Shown here piece after piece: positions 37,375 through 45,427 of a DNA stretch of 64,000 nt; position 1 is the stretch's first letter; every line of letters starts with the position of its first letter. The stretch lies in contig NC_015957.1 of NCBI RefSeq assembly GCF_000147815.2, positions 558,001 through 622,000 on the forward strand, read 5' to 3'. A model generated the notes under the pieces. The model worked only from the letters and a program-made list of their open reading frames with translations, ran no database searches and was not told the DNA's origin. The position numbers were made by a program, and so were the translations under genes. Source of the stretch: Streptomyces violaceusniger Tu 4113. GTDB taxonomy: Bacteria > Actinomycetota > Actinomycetes > Streptomycetales > Streptomycetaceae.

Positions 37375-38729
37375 CGGGCTGCCGCCAGTGCCGCGGCGTA
37401 GCTGATCGTGCGCGCGCCGGGGTGGGCGGCGGCCCAGGTGCGGGCGTTGTCCGGGGTGACGAAGGCCCGCAGGTCGCGGCCATTGCGGACCCACACCGCC
37501 CGGTCCGCGAACCACCGGGTGCCGGTGGTCGCGTCGGGCACGTAGGCGGCCCGGACGCGGTCGCGGTGGCTTCCGGCGAAGCGCAGCAGTCCGGTGGGGG
37601 TCGCGAAGGTGCGGAGCCGGTCCTCGCCCTTGAGCCAGAGCTGGTTCGGCGAGGCGGGCGGGGTGGCGCGCAGCGCCTTCGCATAGGCGTCGGCACTTCC
37701 GTACGCCCGTTTGAGATAGCGGTCGTCGACAAAGGACGGCACATCGACCGGGCCCACCAGCTTGGCGGCGCGCAGCACCGGGACGTCCTTCTCGAGCGCG
37801 GTGGTCAGCCGTGGTTTGAGGGTGGGGTCGAAGGTCGCGATGCCGCCGGTGCCGTTGTAGAGATAGACCACTTCGGGCGGCAGCCCCGTCGCGGTGGCGA
37901 CCTTACGGGTGGCGTCGAGCGGATGGGCGCGCAGATGGCGGGTGGCGTCGATCTGGGCGGCGAGGAACGCCTGGACGACGGCCGGGCGCTGTTCGGCGAA
38001 CGCCTCGCGCGTGGTGACCCCGTGGAAGGTGGGGAGGTTCAGCCGGGCGCCGTCGTACAGCGCCTTGGCCTTGCCCTGGAAGGCGAGCAGCCCCGGCCAG
38101 GCCACGAACTGCGAGAGGGCGTCCGCGCTGCCCGCTTCGAGGGCCGAGGCCCCCACGGCGGGCTGCTGGTTGAGCTTGTGGATACCGCCCTCGGGGTCGA
38201 TGCCCGCCTGTTGCAGAGCCCGTACGAGCGTGCCGTCCGCGGCGGAGCCGACGCTGGTGGAGACGTTCTTGCCGCGCAGCCCGGACAGGGCGCGCAGCTT
38301 GGAGCCGGGTGCGGTGAGGACCGTGTTGAGGCCGCCGCGCAGGTTGTAACCGGTGACCGAGACGAGGCGAGTCGGTGCGTTCAACTGGGTGCCGCGCCCG
38401 GAGTTGATCAGGAGCGGGAAGTCGCCCATCGAGCCGATGTCGACCTTACCGGCGATCATCTGGGCGGTGATGGGCGCTCCGGTGGCGTAGTCCTCCCACT
38501 TCACGTTGTACGTATGGCCGTCGCGGCGGCCCAGGGCACGCAGCTCGCGTTCGAAGGAGCCGAGCGAGCGCAGCAGGGTGCCCGCGGTCACGGTGTTGAT
38601 GGTCTTGGACTGGTAGCCGACGGTGACGGTCACGGTCTTGCCGCCCGCTTCCGCGTTCCCGCCGCAGCCCGTGAGGGACAGCAGCAGGGCGCCGGCGGCG
38701 AGGGCCGACGGAAGGGTCGTGCGCTGCAT
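37371..38729 (-). CDS. ABC importer substrate-binding lipoprotein (SsuA/NrtA-like)
   Basis: 452-residue exported lipoprotein. The signal ends in a lipobox, LLSLTGCGG with Cys24. The mature part has the NMT1/SsuA-like type II binding fold: TVTVGYQSKTINTVTAGTLLR, QMIAGKVDIGSMGDFPLLIN and GKNVSTSVGSAADGTLVRALQQAGID. The protein is longer than the usual 330 residues; the extra C-terminal 120 or so (FVDDRYLKRAYGS, then a tail ending in AAHPGARTISYAAALA) also contains a possible second domain that I do not recognise. AAAGG precedes the ATG. It follows the ferredoxin gene by 11 bp, unusual for a transporter, and argues for joint function. Confidence 0.9.
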   Translation of the reverse strand: MQRTTLPSALAAGALLLSLTGCGGNAEAGGKTVTVTVGYQSKTINTVTAGTLLRSLGSFERELRALGRRDGHTYNVKWEDYATGAPITAQMIAGKVDIGSMGDFPLLINSGRGTQLNAPTRLVSVTGYNLRGGLNTVLTAPGSKLRALSGLRGKNVSTSVGSAADGTLVRALQQAGIDPEGGIHKLNQQPAVGASALEAGSADALSQFVAWPGLLAFQGKAKALYDGARLNLPTFHGVTTREAFAEQRPAVVQAFLAAQIDATRHLRAHPLDATRKVATATGLPPEVVYLYNGTGGIATFDPTLKPRLTTALEKDVPVLRAAKLVGPVDVPSFVDDRYLKRAYGSADAYAKALRATPPASPNQLWLKGEDRLRTFATPTGLLRFAGSHRDRVRAAYVPDATTGTRWFADRAVWVRNGRDLRAFVTPDNARTWAAAHPGARTISYAAALAAAR

Positions 38730-38740
38730 CGAGGGGCCTT

Positions 38741-38968
38741 TCACCTCAAGAGATAGGGCATGTTGACCGTGACCGCGCCGGTGGGACAGCGGGCGGCGCA
38801 CGGGCCGCAGTACCAGCACTCGTCGACGTGCATGTACGCCTTACCGCTGTCGGGGTGGATCGCGAGGGAGTCGAGGGGGCACATGTCCACGCACAGGGTG
38901 CAGCCGTCGATGCACTTGGACTCGTCGATCGTCACGGGCACATCGGCACGTTGGGGCGCCAGCGGCAT
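38741..38968 (-). CDS. 2x[4Fe-4S] ferredoxin, AprB-like partner
   Basis: 75-residue electron carrier. Two complete 4Fe-4S motifs are present: Cys19, 23, 26 and 30 in CIDGCTLCVDMCP (with a four-residue first gap, C-x3-C, unlike the usual C-x2-C) and Cys51, 54, 57 and 61 in CWYCGPCAARCP. The C-x3-C gap and the CWYCGPC cluster are reminiscent of AprB-type ferredoxins, which pair with AprA flavoproteins. The ATG has TGGAGA upstream. It is the second gene of the operon, 63 bp after the gntR gene. It is the likely redox partner of the AprA-like protein. Confidence 0.88.
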   Translation of the reverse strand: MPLAPQRADVPVTIDESKCIDGCTLCVDMCPLDSLAIHPDSGKAYMHVDECWYCGPCAARCPTGAVTVNMPYLLR

Positions 38969-39031
38969 GGCTGTCTCCAGAAAGGGCGTGAAGGGGCGAA
39001 AGGTGGTCGCGGGGGAGGCGGTCGGGGAGGC

Positions 39032-39802
39032 TCAGGCGGTGCGGCGCAACTGGCCGCTCATGGTGATCCGGTCGCCGCGGAACCGGATGAACTCCAGGTC
39101 CACCGGGCGTCCATCGCACAGATGGGTGAGCCGCTCCAGCATCAGGACCGCCGCACCGCGCGGGGCCTGCAGAACGGCGGCCGAGTGGGCGTCGGCGTTG
39201 ACGGCCTCGAGGGTGATCCCGGCGGTGCCCAGGGACTGTCCGGTGATCTTCTCGATCAGCCGGAAGACATCGGTGTTCTCCAGATCGGCGCCGATCAGCT
39301 CGGCGCCGATGTCCATCGGGAGGTAGGTGAGGTCGAGGGAGAGCGGGAGTCCGCCGAGCCGGCGCAGCCGCTCGACGTAGAGGACATCGGTACGGGCGGG
39401 GACGCACAGCCGGTCGGCGACGCAGGCGGGCGCGGGGACCGGGCCGACGGTGCGCACCTCATTGGTGACCCGGCCGTGTTCGTGAAGGGTCTCGGCCAGG
39501 CCCATCAGCCGGTCGAGGCCGTGCGGGTACTTCTCGGCGACGACGACCGTGCCCACCCCGGGCTGCCGCTCCACCAGGCGCTCGGCGCGCAGCAGGTCGA
39601 GCGCCTGGCGCACGGTGTTGCGGGAGGCGCCGTAGTCCTGGCCGAGCGCGTCCTCCAGGGGAAGTACGCCTCCGGGGAAGCCGCCGGTGAGGACCTGGTG
39701 GCGGAGGAGATCGGCGAGTTGCCGTGCCCGGTCGGCGCGGAGCCGCCGGCGGCGCGCGGCGGCGACCGGCGGGGCGTGCTCGCGGGGGCGTTCGGCTGGC
39801 AT
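39032..39802 (-). CDS. GntR-family regulator with UTRA ligand domain
   Basis: 256-residue regulator of the HutC subfamily. A winged helix-turn-helix (about 22-90) contains LEDALGQDYGASRNTVRQALDLLRAERLVERQPGVGTVVV. The UTRA-type ligand domain (about 95-250) contains VLYVERLRRLGGLPLSLDLTYLP and LEAVNADAHSAAVLQAPRGAAVLMLERL. It is the first gene of the operon and probably controls it in response to the imported compound. The upstream 160 bp contain no operator I can name. The basic stretch at residues 16-27 may aid DNA binding. Confidence 0.9.
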   Translation of the reverse strand: MPAERPREHAPPVAAARRRRLRADRARQLADLLRHQVLTGGFPGGVLPLEDALGQDYGASRNTVRQALDLLRAERLVERQPGVGTVVVAEKYPHGLDRLMGLAETLHEHGRVTNEVRTVGPVPAPACVADRLCVPARTDVLYVERLRRLGGLPLSLDLTYLPMDIGAELIGADLENTDVFRLIEKITGQSLGTAGITLEAVNADAHSAAVLQAPRGAAVLMLERLTHLCDGRPVDLEFIRFRGDRITMSGQLRRTA

Positions 39803-39967
39803 CGGCCGGCTCCGGGGTTTGCTGGTCGGCGGGATCGTACGGGGACCATACCGACGGGGCCGGGCCGATGGTGTTGCCGAAGTGTTGCGCCACCTGATGG
39901 CGGCTTTCGTACCGCTGCCGCCTGCGGTTTTGTCGCCGCGGCGGCAAGATCTGCCACTGCGCGCGGC

Positions 39968-39999
39968 GGGCCCCTGGCGCGGTGGTGCGCCAGGGGCCC
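39968..39999 (-). terminator. Perfect 13-bp hairpin terminator after the lipoprotein gene
   Basis: GGGCCCCTGGCGC (39968-39980) pairs with GCGCCAGGGGCCC (39987-39999) around a 6-base loop. It lies 28 bp past the end of the minus-strand lipoprotein gene and before the gntR promoter region. It has no T tail. Confidence 0.85.
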
Positions 40000-40027
40000 G
40001 GGCGCCGGACGGGGCCGGCGCCGTGGT

Positions 40028-40537
40028 TCAGCCGGTCGGGAGGTCGGTCGGGATGCCGCTCGGCAGATCGGTCGGGATGCCGGAGGGAAGCGACGTCGGC
40101 AGGCCCGAGGGAAGGTCGCTGGGCGAGGTCGCCTTGACGAAGGTGTCGTTCTTGGCGAGGGCGTCCCAGTCGACCGTGAGGGTCTTGCCGTCCGCGCCCA
40201 GGGTGACCTTGCCCGCGCTGCGCTCGGTGTTGCCGTCGGCGCACTTGAGCATGAGCATCTTCCCGCCCATGTCGGCGTATTCGCCGTTGCAGATGTGCTT
40301 GCCGGCCATCAGGACGGCCTGCTTGCCGCTGATGGACAGGATGACGGCCTCGTCACCGGACTTCGCCACATAGGTGCCGGAGACCTTCGCGTCCGCGCCC
40401 CCCTCCGCCGGGGCGCTCGACGCGGAGGATGGGTCCTTGGAGGTGTCCTTCTTGTCGTCGCCTCCGTCGCTGCCACATGCGGTCAGTAGCAGGGCGGCCG
40501 CCGCCACCGTGCCGGCGATGCCCACTGTCTTGTTCAC
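40028..40537 (-). CDS. Small secreted lipoprotein of unknown function
   Basis: 169-residue lipoprotein with lipobox LLTACGSD (Cys21) and an aspartate/lysine/serine-rich tether (KKDTSKDPSSASSAP). The core (about 50-140) reads GTYVAKSGDEAVILSISGKQAVLMAG and KHICNGEYADMGGKMLMLKCADG, with two cysteines that may pair; it looks like a small beta-barrel. The C-terminal 30 residues are a tandem repeat of SLPSGIPTDLPSGIPTD type, encoded by repeated DNA. No known family was recognised. It has its own strong terminator. Confidence 0.8.
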   Translation of the reverse strand: MNKTVGIAGTVAAAALLLTACGSDGGDDKKDTSKDPSSASSAPAEGGADAKVSGTYVAKSGDEAVILSISGKQAVLMAGKHICNGEYADMGGKMLMLKCADGNTERSAGKVTLGADGKTLTVDWDALAKNDTFVKATSPSDLPSGLPTSLPSGIPTDLPSGIPTDLPTG

Positions 40538-40587
40538 GTGTCTCTCCTCGATCGTCAGGGCGGGAGCACGACAAATTAGCAGCCGTG

Positions 40588-41838
40588 TCAGGGCGTGGCC
40601 GGGACGACCTGGCCGGTCACCTCGCCCAGGCCGATACGGACCCCCTGCGGGCCCGGCGCCCAGGCCGTGATGGTCACTTCGTCACCGTCCTCCAGGAACG
40701 TCCGGGTGGCGTCGGGGAGACGCAGGGGCCGGCGGCCGCCCCAGGTGAGTTCGAGGAGACAGCCGAGCTCGTCCGGGCGCGGCCCGCTGACCGTGCCGGA
40801 GGCGAAGACGTCGCCGGTGCGCAGCGAGGCGCCGTTCACCGTCAGATGCGCGAGCTGCTGGGCCGCGGTCCAGTACATGGCGGAGAAGGGCGGACGGGAG
40901 ACCGTGTGGCCGTTGAGGGCGACCTCGAGACGCAGATCGAGCCCGCCGGGCTCGGCGGCGCTGTCGTCCAGGTAGGGGAGGGGCGGGACGTCGCGGGCGG
41001 GCGGGCTGGTACGGGCGGCGGTGAGGGCCTCCAGCGGGGTGACCCACGCGGCAAGGGAGGTGGCGAAGGACTTGCCGAGGAAGGGGCCGAGCGGGCGGTA
41101 CTCCCATGCCTGGATGTCGCGCGCGGACCAGTCGTTGAGGAGACAGACGCCGAAGACGTGGTCGTGGAACCCGGAGAGGGGCACCGGTGTATTAACAGTG
41201 GAAGGGGCGCCGACGACGAAGGCCACCTCCGCCTCGAAGTCGAGGCGCAGGGAGGGGCCGAAGACCGGAGTGGAGGAGGAAGCGTGTGGTGCGGAGGTAT
41301 CGGCCGGGGGCAGATGCTGGCCCTGTGGGCGGACGATGGGCGTGCCCGAGACGACGATGGTGCCGGCCCGGCCGTGGTAGCCGATCGGCATGTGCTTCCA
41401 GTTGGGGGTGAGCGCGTCGCCGTCGGGGCGGAAGATCCTGCCCGTGTTGGTGGCGTGGTGCTCGCTCGCATAGAAGTCGGCGTAGTCGGCCACCTCGAAG
41501 GGGAGATGGAGCGCGACGGTGGGGAGGGGGTGCATCAGGGGCTCGATGGTCGACCGGTGCGCCGGGTCGGTGAGCCAGTCGAGCACCTCGGCGCGGACGG
41601 CCTGCCAGACCGGGCGGCCCGCGGCCATCAGCGGGTTGAGGGTGTCGGCACCGAGCTGTTCGGCGTGCGGAGAGGCGGCGGCGGCCGCGGCGGCGCCGGC
41701 GTCCAGCACATGGTTTCCGTAGCGCACCCCGATTTTCCGCAGATGAGGAGCGTGCGGCGTGGTGAAGACGCCATAGGGGAGGTTGTGCGGGCCGAAGGGG
41801 TCGCCTTCGGGCAGGTCCAGCGGGGATCGCTGCGGCAT
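40588..41838 (-). CDS. Fumarylacetoacetase
   Basis: 416-residue enzyme that hydrolyses fumarylacetoacetate to fumarate and acetoacetate, the last step of tyrosine breakdown through homogentisate. The N-terminal FAA domain is present (FGPHNLPYGVF) and the catalytic domain contains DFYASEHHATNTGRIFR, WKHMPIGYHGRAGTIVVSGTPI, LDFEAEVAFVVG and LLNDWSARDIQAWEYRPLGPFLGKSF, which include the metal ligands and catalytic His in family members. The rest of the tyrosine pathway is not nearby, so it stands alone. The length matches eukaryotic-type FAH. Confidence 0.93.
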   Translation of the reverse strand: MPQRSPLDLPEGDPFGPHNLPYGVFTTPHAPHLRKIGVRYGNHVLDAGAAAAAAASPHAEQLGADTLNPLMAAGRPVWQAVRAEVLDWLTDPAHRSTIEPLMHPLPTVALHLPFEVADYADFYASEHHATNTGRIFRPDGDALTPNWKHMPIGYHGRAGTIVVSGTPIVRPQGQHLPPADTSAPHASSSTPVFGPSLRLDFEAEVAFVVGAPSTVNTPVPLSGFHDHVFGVCLLNDWSARDIQAWEYRPLGPFLGKSFATSLAAWVTPLEALTAARTSPPARDVPPLPYLDDSAAEPGGLDLRLEVALNGHTVSRPPFSAMYWTAAQQLAHLTVNGASLRTGDVFASGTVSGPRPDELGCLLELTWGGRRPLRLPDATRTFLEDGDEVTITAWAPGPQGVRIGLGEVTGQVVPATP

Positions 41839-41970
41839 CGGGGCTGCCTCGCCTTCTCCTGGTCACTGCTGGGGGTGCAGCACACCCTAAGGCGAGGGGA
41901 GTGCGGGGAAGAAAGGAAGGTGGCACCGTGTCGGCTACCCCCTAAAGAGATGGCAATGTCCGGAAAATCC

Positions 41971-42000
41971 TTGCTGGAGGCGGCGATTCCGAAGTAGCGT
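41971..42000 (+). promoter_or_regulatory. Vegetative-type promoter for the ATP-grasp operon
   Basis: TTGCTG (41971-41976) and TAGCGT (41995-42000) are separated by 18 bp, a good HrdB-type fit. Transcription would start near 42007, giving a leader of about 55 nt before the GTG at 42061. Confidence 0.5.
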
Positions 42001-42060
42001 CCTTCCTCGAGGTCACGCACAGTGGGGGGGCCACTGCGCTGCGGTGACCGAGGGGGGCTC

Positions 42061-43299
42061 GTGGCGAGCAGTGCCGTGCCGTTCGCGGTGGACCGTTCCG
42101 TACCCGCTCTGGTCGTGAAGATCGGCCACTATCCACTGCATCACGGTGGCGTCGGAGCCATCCGGTCCCTGGGGCGTCTCGGTGTCCCCATGTACGCGGT
42201 CACCGAGGACCGCTGGACCCCGGCGGCGCTCTCACGCTATCTGGAGAGGGCCTTCGTCTGGCCGACCACCGGCAGCGAGCGGCCGGAGCGGTTGGTGGAA
42301 GGGCTGCTGCGGATAGGCCGGGCGATCGGCCGGCCGACGGTTCTGCTGCCCACGGATGAGGAAGCGGCGGTGCTGATCGCCGAGCACGCGGATCGGCTCG
42401 CCGGGGAGGGCGGCTTCCTCTTCCCTCGCGCCGAGCCCGAGTTGCCCAGGCGGCTGGCGAGCAAGCAGGGGCTGCATGAGCTGTGCGTCAAGCACGGGGT
42501 GCCCACGCCCGAGGCCGCCTTCCCGGATACCTACGCCGACGTCAAGGCGTTCGCGGCGAGCGCGCGGTTTCCGGTGGTCGCCAAGAACCGGGAGGCGTTC
42601 GAGCGGCGGAAGAAGCCCGCGGTGGGCGGCACCACCCGGATCGAGGGCCCGCGGGAGCTGATGGAGCTGGCGCGGCGGTGGGGACCGCGGCCCGGGGTGG
42701 TCCTGCAGGAGTATCTGCCGCGCGAGGACGCCGAGGACTGGATCGTGCATGGGTACTTCGACTCCCGGAGTACACCGCTGGCGATGTTCACCGGGGTCAA
42801 GGTGCGGTCCTGGCCGCCGCACGCGGGGATGACGGCATGCGCCTATGTAGTGGAGAACGAAGAGCTGGCGCGGATGGCGGCCCAGTTCGTCCAGCGGATC
42901 GGCTTCAGCGGCATCGTCGATCTGGACTGGCGCTTGGACCGGCGCGACGGGCGGTACAAGCTGCTGGACTTCAATCCGCGGATGGGCGCCCAGTTCCGGC
43001 TCTTCGAGAGCGCTGCGGGGATCGATGTCGTCCGGGCCCAGCATCTCGATCTGACGGGGCGTGCGGTCCCCGGGGCCGGGCAGCGGCCGGACCGCCGGTT
43101 CACGGTCGAGAACATCGACCTCCCCGCGCTGCTCGCCTATCGCCGCAGTGGATACATCACCCCGCACGCCCCGGCGAGGGCGAGCGGGACCGAGCTCGCC
43201 TGGGCCGCGCGGGACGACATGAAGCCGTTCTTCACCATGCTGGCCCGCTCGCTGCGGCCCGGCGCGGCCCAGCTGTACCGGCTGTGGCGCGCCAAGTGA
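42061..43299 (+). CDS. ATP-grasp ligase of unknown substrate
   Basis: 412-residue ATP-grasp protein, expected to join a carboxylate to an amine or other nucleophile through an acylphosphate. The pre-ATP-grasp fold (about 10-110) has HYPLHHGGVGAIRSLGRLGVPMYAV. The ATP-binding part shows FPVVAKNREAFERRKKP, a basic loop, VVLQEYLPREDAEDWIVHGYF, and the Mg-binding DLDWRLDRRDGRYKLLDFNPRMGAQFRLFE. The GTG follows GAGGGGGG. The partner flavoprotein starts 24 bp later. This pairing of ATP-grasp with a flavin oxygenase-like protein is seen in peptide-type natural-product genes, but the product is not known. Confidence 0.85.
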   Translation: MASSAVPFAVDRSVPALVVKIGHYPLHHGGVGAIRSLGRLGVPMYAVTEDRWTPAALSRYLERAFVWPTTGSERPERLVEGLLRIGRAIGRPTVLLPTDEEAAVLIAEHADRLAGEGGFLFPRAEPELPRRLASKQGLHELCVKHGVPTPEAAFPDTYADVKAFAASARFPVVAKNREAFERRKKPAVGGTTRIEGPRELMELARRWGPRPGVVLQEYLPREDAEDWIVHGYFDSRSTPLAMFTGVKVRSWPPHAGMTACAYVVENEELARMAAQFVQRIGFSGIVDLDWRLDRRDGRYKLLDFNPRMGAQFRLFESAAGIDVVRAQHLDLTGRAVPGAGQRPDRRFTVENIDLPALLAYRRSGYITPHAPARASGTELAWAARDDMKPFFTMLARSLRPGAAQLYRLWRAK

Positions 43300-43323
43300 A
43301 CGCTGAACACCTTGGGGGGATTC

Positions 43324-44523
43324 ATGAACGATCCAGTAGTGGTCATCGGGGCCGGTCCGTATGGTCTGTCGACCGCGGCTCATCTGCGCGCCCGCGGGCT
43401 GCCGGTCCGTGTCTTCGGGGATCCGATGGTGAGCTGGCGCGAGCGGATGCCCGCGGGCATGCTGCTCAAGTCCACACCGGTCGCCTCGAACATCGACGCA
43501 CCGCAGCCGGGACACACCCTGCTGGACTTCTGCCATGCGATGGGCGGCCCGCGCTATGAGTCGGACTGGGACCTGATCCCCGTCGAGACCTTCTCGGCCT
43601 ACGGCCTGTGGTTCCAGGAGCGGCTGGTGCCGGAGCTGGAGCGGGTGCGGGTCGTTTCGGTCGACCGGCGGGGCGGCCGGTTCGAGCTGAAGCTGGACTC
43701 GGGGGAGCAGTTCACCGCGCGCGCCGTCGTCGTCGCCAGCGGCCTCAGCGGGCTTGTCCACCTCCCCCATGAGCTGGCCGCCGCCGTACCGGACGGGCCC
43801 GCTCCCGGCGGCCCCGTCTCGCACAGTTCGCAACACCGTGACCTCGCGCGCTTCCAGGGGCGTGAGGTGGTGGTCGTCGGGGCCGGGCAGTCGGCGCTGG
43901 AGAGCGCGGTGCTGCTGGCCGAGGCGGGCGCCACCGTGCGGGTGGTGGCCCGCGGACCGCGCGCGGTCGCCTTCGGCTCCCCGCCGGACCACCAGCCCAG
44001 GCTGCGGCCCGAGTCGCCGTTCGGTCGCGCCTGGTCGCTGTACGCGCTGTCGTACCACGCCGTGGGCTTCCGGCGGCTGCCCGCACCGACCCGGGAGTAC
44101 CTGGTCCGCAAGGTGCTGGGGCCCAAGGGCGCCTGGTGGCTGAGGGATCGGTTCGCCGGACGGGTGCGGGTCACCCAGGGGCGGCGGATCAGCCGGGTCA
44201 CGGTGCGAGCCGATGGCCGGCCGGTGCTCAGCCTGCACGGGAGCGGCCGGGTCGGTGAGCTGGCCGCCGACCATGTGATGGCCGCGACGGGCTACCGGAT
44301 GAGCGTCGCCGCGCTGGACTTCCTCGGGCCCGGGCTCCGCTCCGAGTTGGTCACCGGCGCCGGGGGACCCTGGCTCGACGCCGGATACGGCTCCTCGGTC
44401 CCCGGGCTGTACTTCACCGGGCTGCCCGCGGCGGCGAGTTTCGGTCCGGTGATGCGGTTCGTCTGCGGCACGGAGTACGCGTCGCCCCGGCTGGCGAAGG
44501 CGGTGGCCGCCGCACACGGATGA
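43324..44523 (+). CDS. FAD/NAD(P)-dependent oxidoreductase, monooxygenase-like
   Basis: 399-residue two-dinucleotide-domain flavoprotein. FAD motif VVVIGAGPYGLSTAAHLRARG is at 5-25 and the NAD(P)-binding VVVVGAGQSALESAVLLAEAG is near 180-202. A late DHVMAATGYRMS is the ATGY motif common in class B flavin monooxygenases and N-hydroxylases. It probably oxidises a substrate or product of the ATP-grasp ligase encoded just upstream. TTGGGGGGA precedes the ATG. A 0.7-kb minisatellite begins about 60 bp after the stop. Confidence 0.85.
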   Translation: MNDPVVVIGAGPYGLSTAAHLRARGLPVRVFGDPMVSWRERMPAGMLLKSTPVASNIDAPQPGHTLLDFCHAMGGPRYESDWDLIPVETFSAYGLWFQERLVPELERVRVVSVDRRGGRFELKLDSGEQFTARAVVVASGLSGLVHLPHELAAAVPDGPAPGGPVSHSSQHRDLARFQGREVVVVGAGQSALESAVLLAEAGATVRVVARGPRAVAFGSPPDHQPRLRPESPFGRAWSLYALSYHAVGFRRLPAPTREYLVRKVLGPKGAWWLRDRFAGRVRVTQGRRISRVTVRADGRPVLSLHGSGRVGELAADHVMAATGYRMSVAALDFLGPGLRSELVTGAGGPWLDAGYGSSVPGLYFTGLPAAASFGPVMRFVCGTEYASPRLAKAVAAAHG

Positions 44524-45427
44524 GCGCCTGCCGAGCCAACGGCCATCGGCCTGCCCGGCCGATCGCCGCCTGGGCTGATGGCCGCCTTGGCCGCTGGCCT
44601 GCCCTGGCCCCGGCCGGTGGTCCGGCCTGGCTCCTGGCCCGTCCCGGCCGGTGGCTTGCCTTGGCCGGTGGTCCGACCTGGCTCCTGGTCCGTCCCGGCC
44701 GGTGGCTTGCCTTGGCCGGTGGTCCGACCTGGCCCCTGGCCAGCTCCGGCCGGTGGCCTGCCTTGCCGAAGGCCCACCTCGACTGATGGCCGTCCCCGGC
44801 CCGTGGGCTGCCCCGGTTTGTGGGCTGCCCCGGCCCGTGGCGGCGTTGGTTGACCGGGCGGGGCGGGTCGGTTGACCGCCCTGTGGCCGGGCTCGTTGAC
44901 CAGTTGGCGTGCCGGGTTGGCTGACCGGATCGTGCCCGGGTCGGTTGACCGGTCGGCGGGTCGGGCCAGTCGACCGGTCGGCGGACCGGGTTGGCTGCCC
45001 CGGCCCGTGCCGACCGGTCGCCGGGCGGGGCCAAGTCGACCGGTCGGCGGACTGGGCTGGTTGACCAGTTGGCGTGCCGGGTTGGCTGACCGGATCGTGT
45101 CCGGGGCGGCTGACCGGTCGGCGGGTCGGGTCGGCTGCCCCGGCCCGTGTCCGGGTCGGTTGACCGGTCAGCGGGCCGGGTCGGTCGACCGGTCGGCAGG
45201 CCGGGTCGGTGGGGCGGGTTGGCTGACGTGTCGGGGGCCGGGGGATGAATGATCTGCTGCGATCGCGGTACCGCGATGTGAAGTAGCCGGTTCGGGAGAG
45301 AACGGTGAGAGGCACACAAGGCGGGAAGGCGCCCACAGTGATCGATACCCGACCGGATACGCTGCCTGTTGGTGGAGGCAGCGACACATCGACATTCGCG
45401 TCATTCGTAGGCAGACAGGAGTACCCC
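44524..45427. repeat. Large compound minisatellite plus promoter region before the polyprenyl synthase gene
   Basis: Part A (about 44585-44775): a 51-bp unit based on CCGGCCGGTGGCTTGCCTTG and GGTCCGACCTGGCTCCTGG, three to four copies. Part B (about 44830-45230): many copies of GTTGACCGGTCGGCGGGTCG-like units. Within B a 39-bp stretch starting TTGACCAGTTGGCGTGCCGG recurs exactly at 44896 and 45061, a 165-bp higher-order period. Long reading frames cross it on both strands because stop codons are rare in such DNA; none looks like a real protein. From 45240 normal promoter-type sequence resumes. Confidence 0.9.
45262..45277. promoter_or_regulatory. Perfect 16-bp palindrome upstream of the polyprenyl synthase gene
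   Basis: ATCGCGGTACCGCGAT reads the same on both strands. It lies 150 bp before the synthase start, just past the minisatellite, in the likely promoter area. It is a good candidate operator for a dimeric repressor. The binder is unknown. Confidence 0.5.

Noticed and set aside
44585..45230. CRISPR-like array
   Set aside because: Units adjoin or vary without unique, equal-length spacers, and no cas gene is near. It is a minisatellite.
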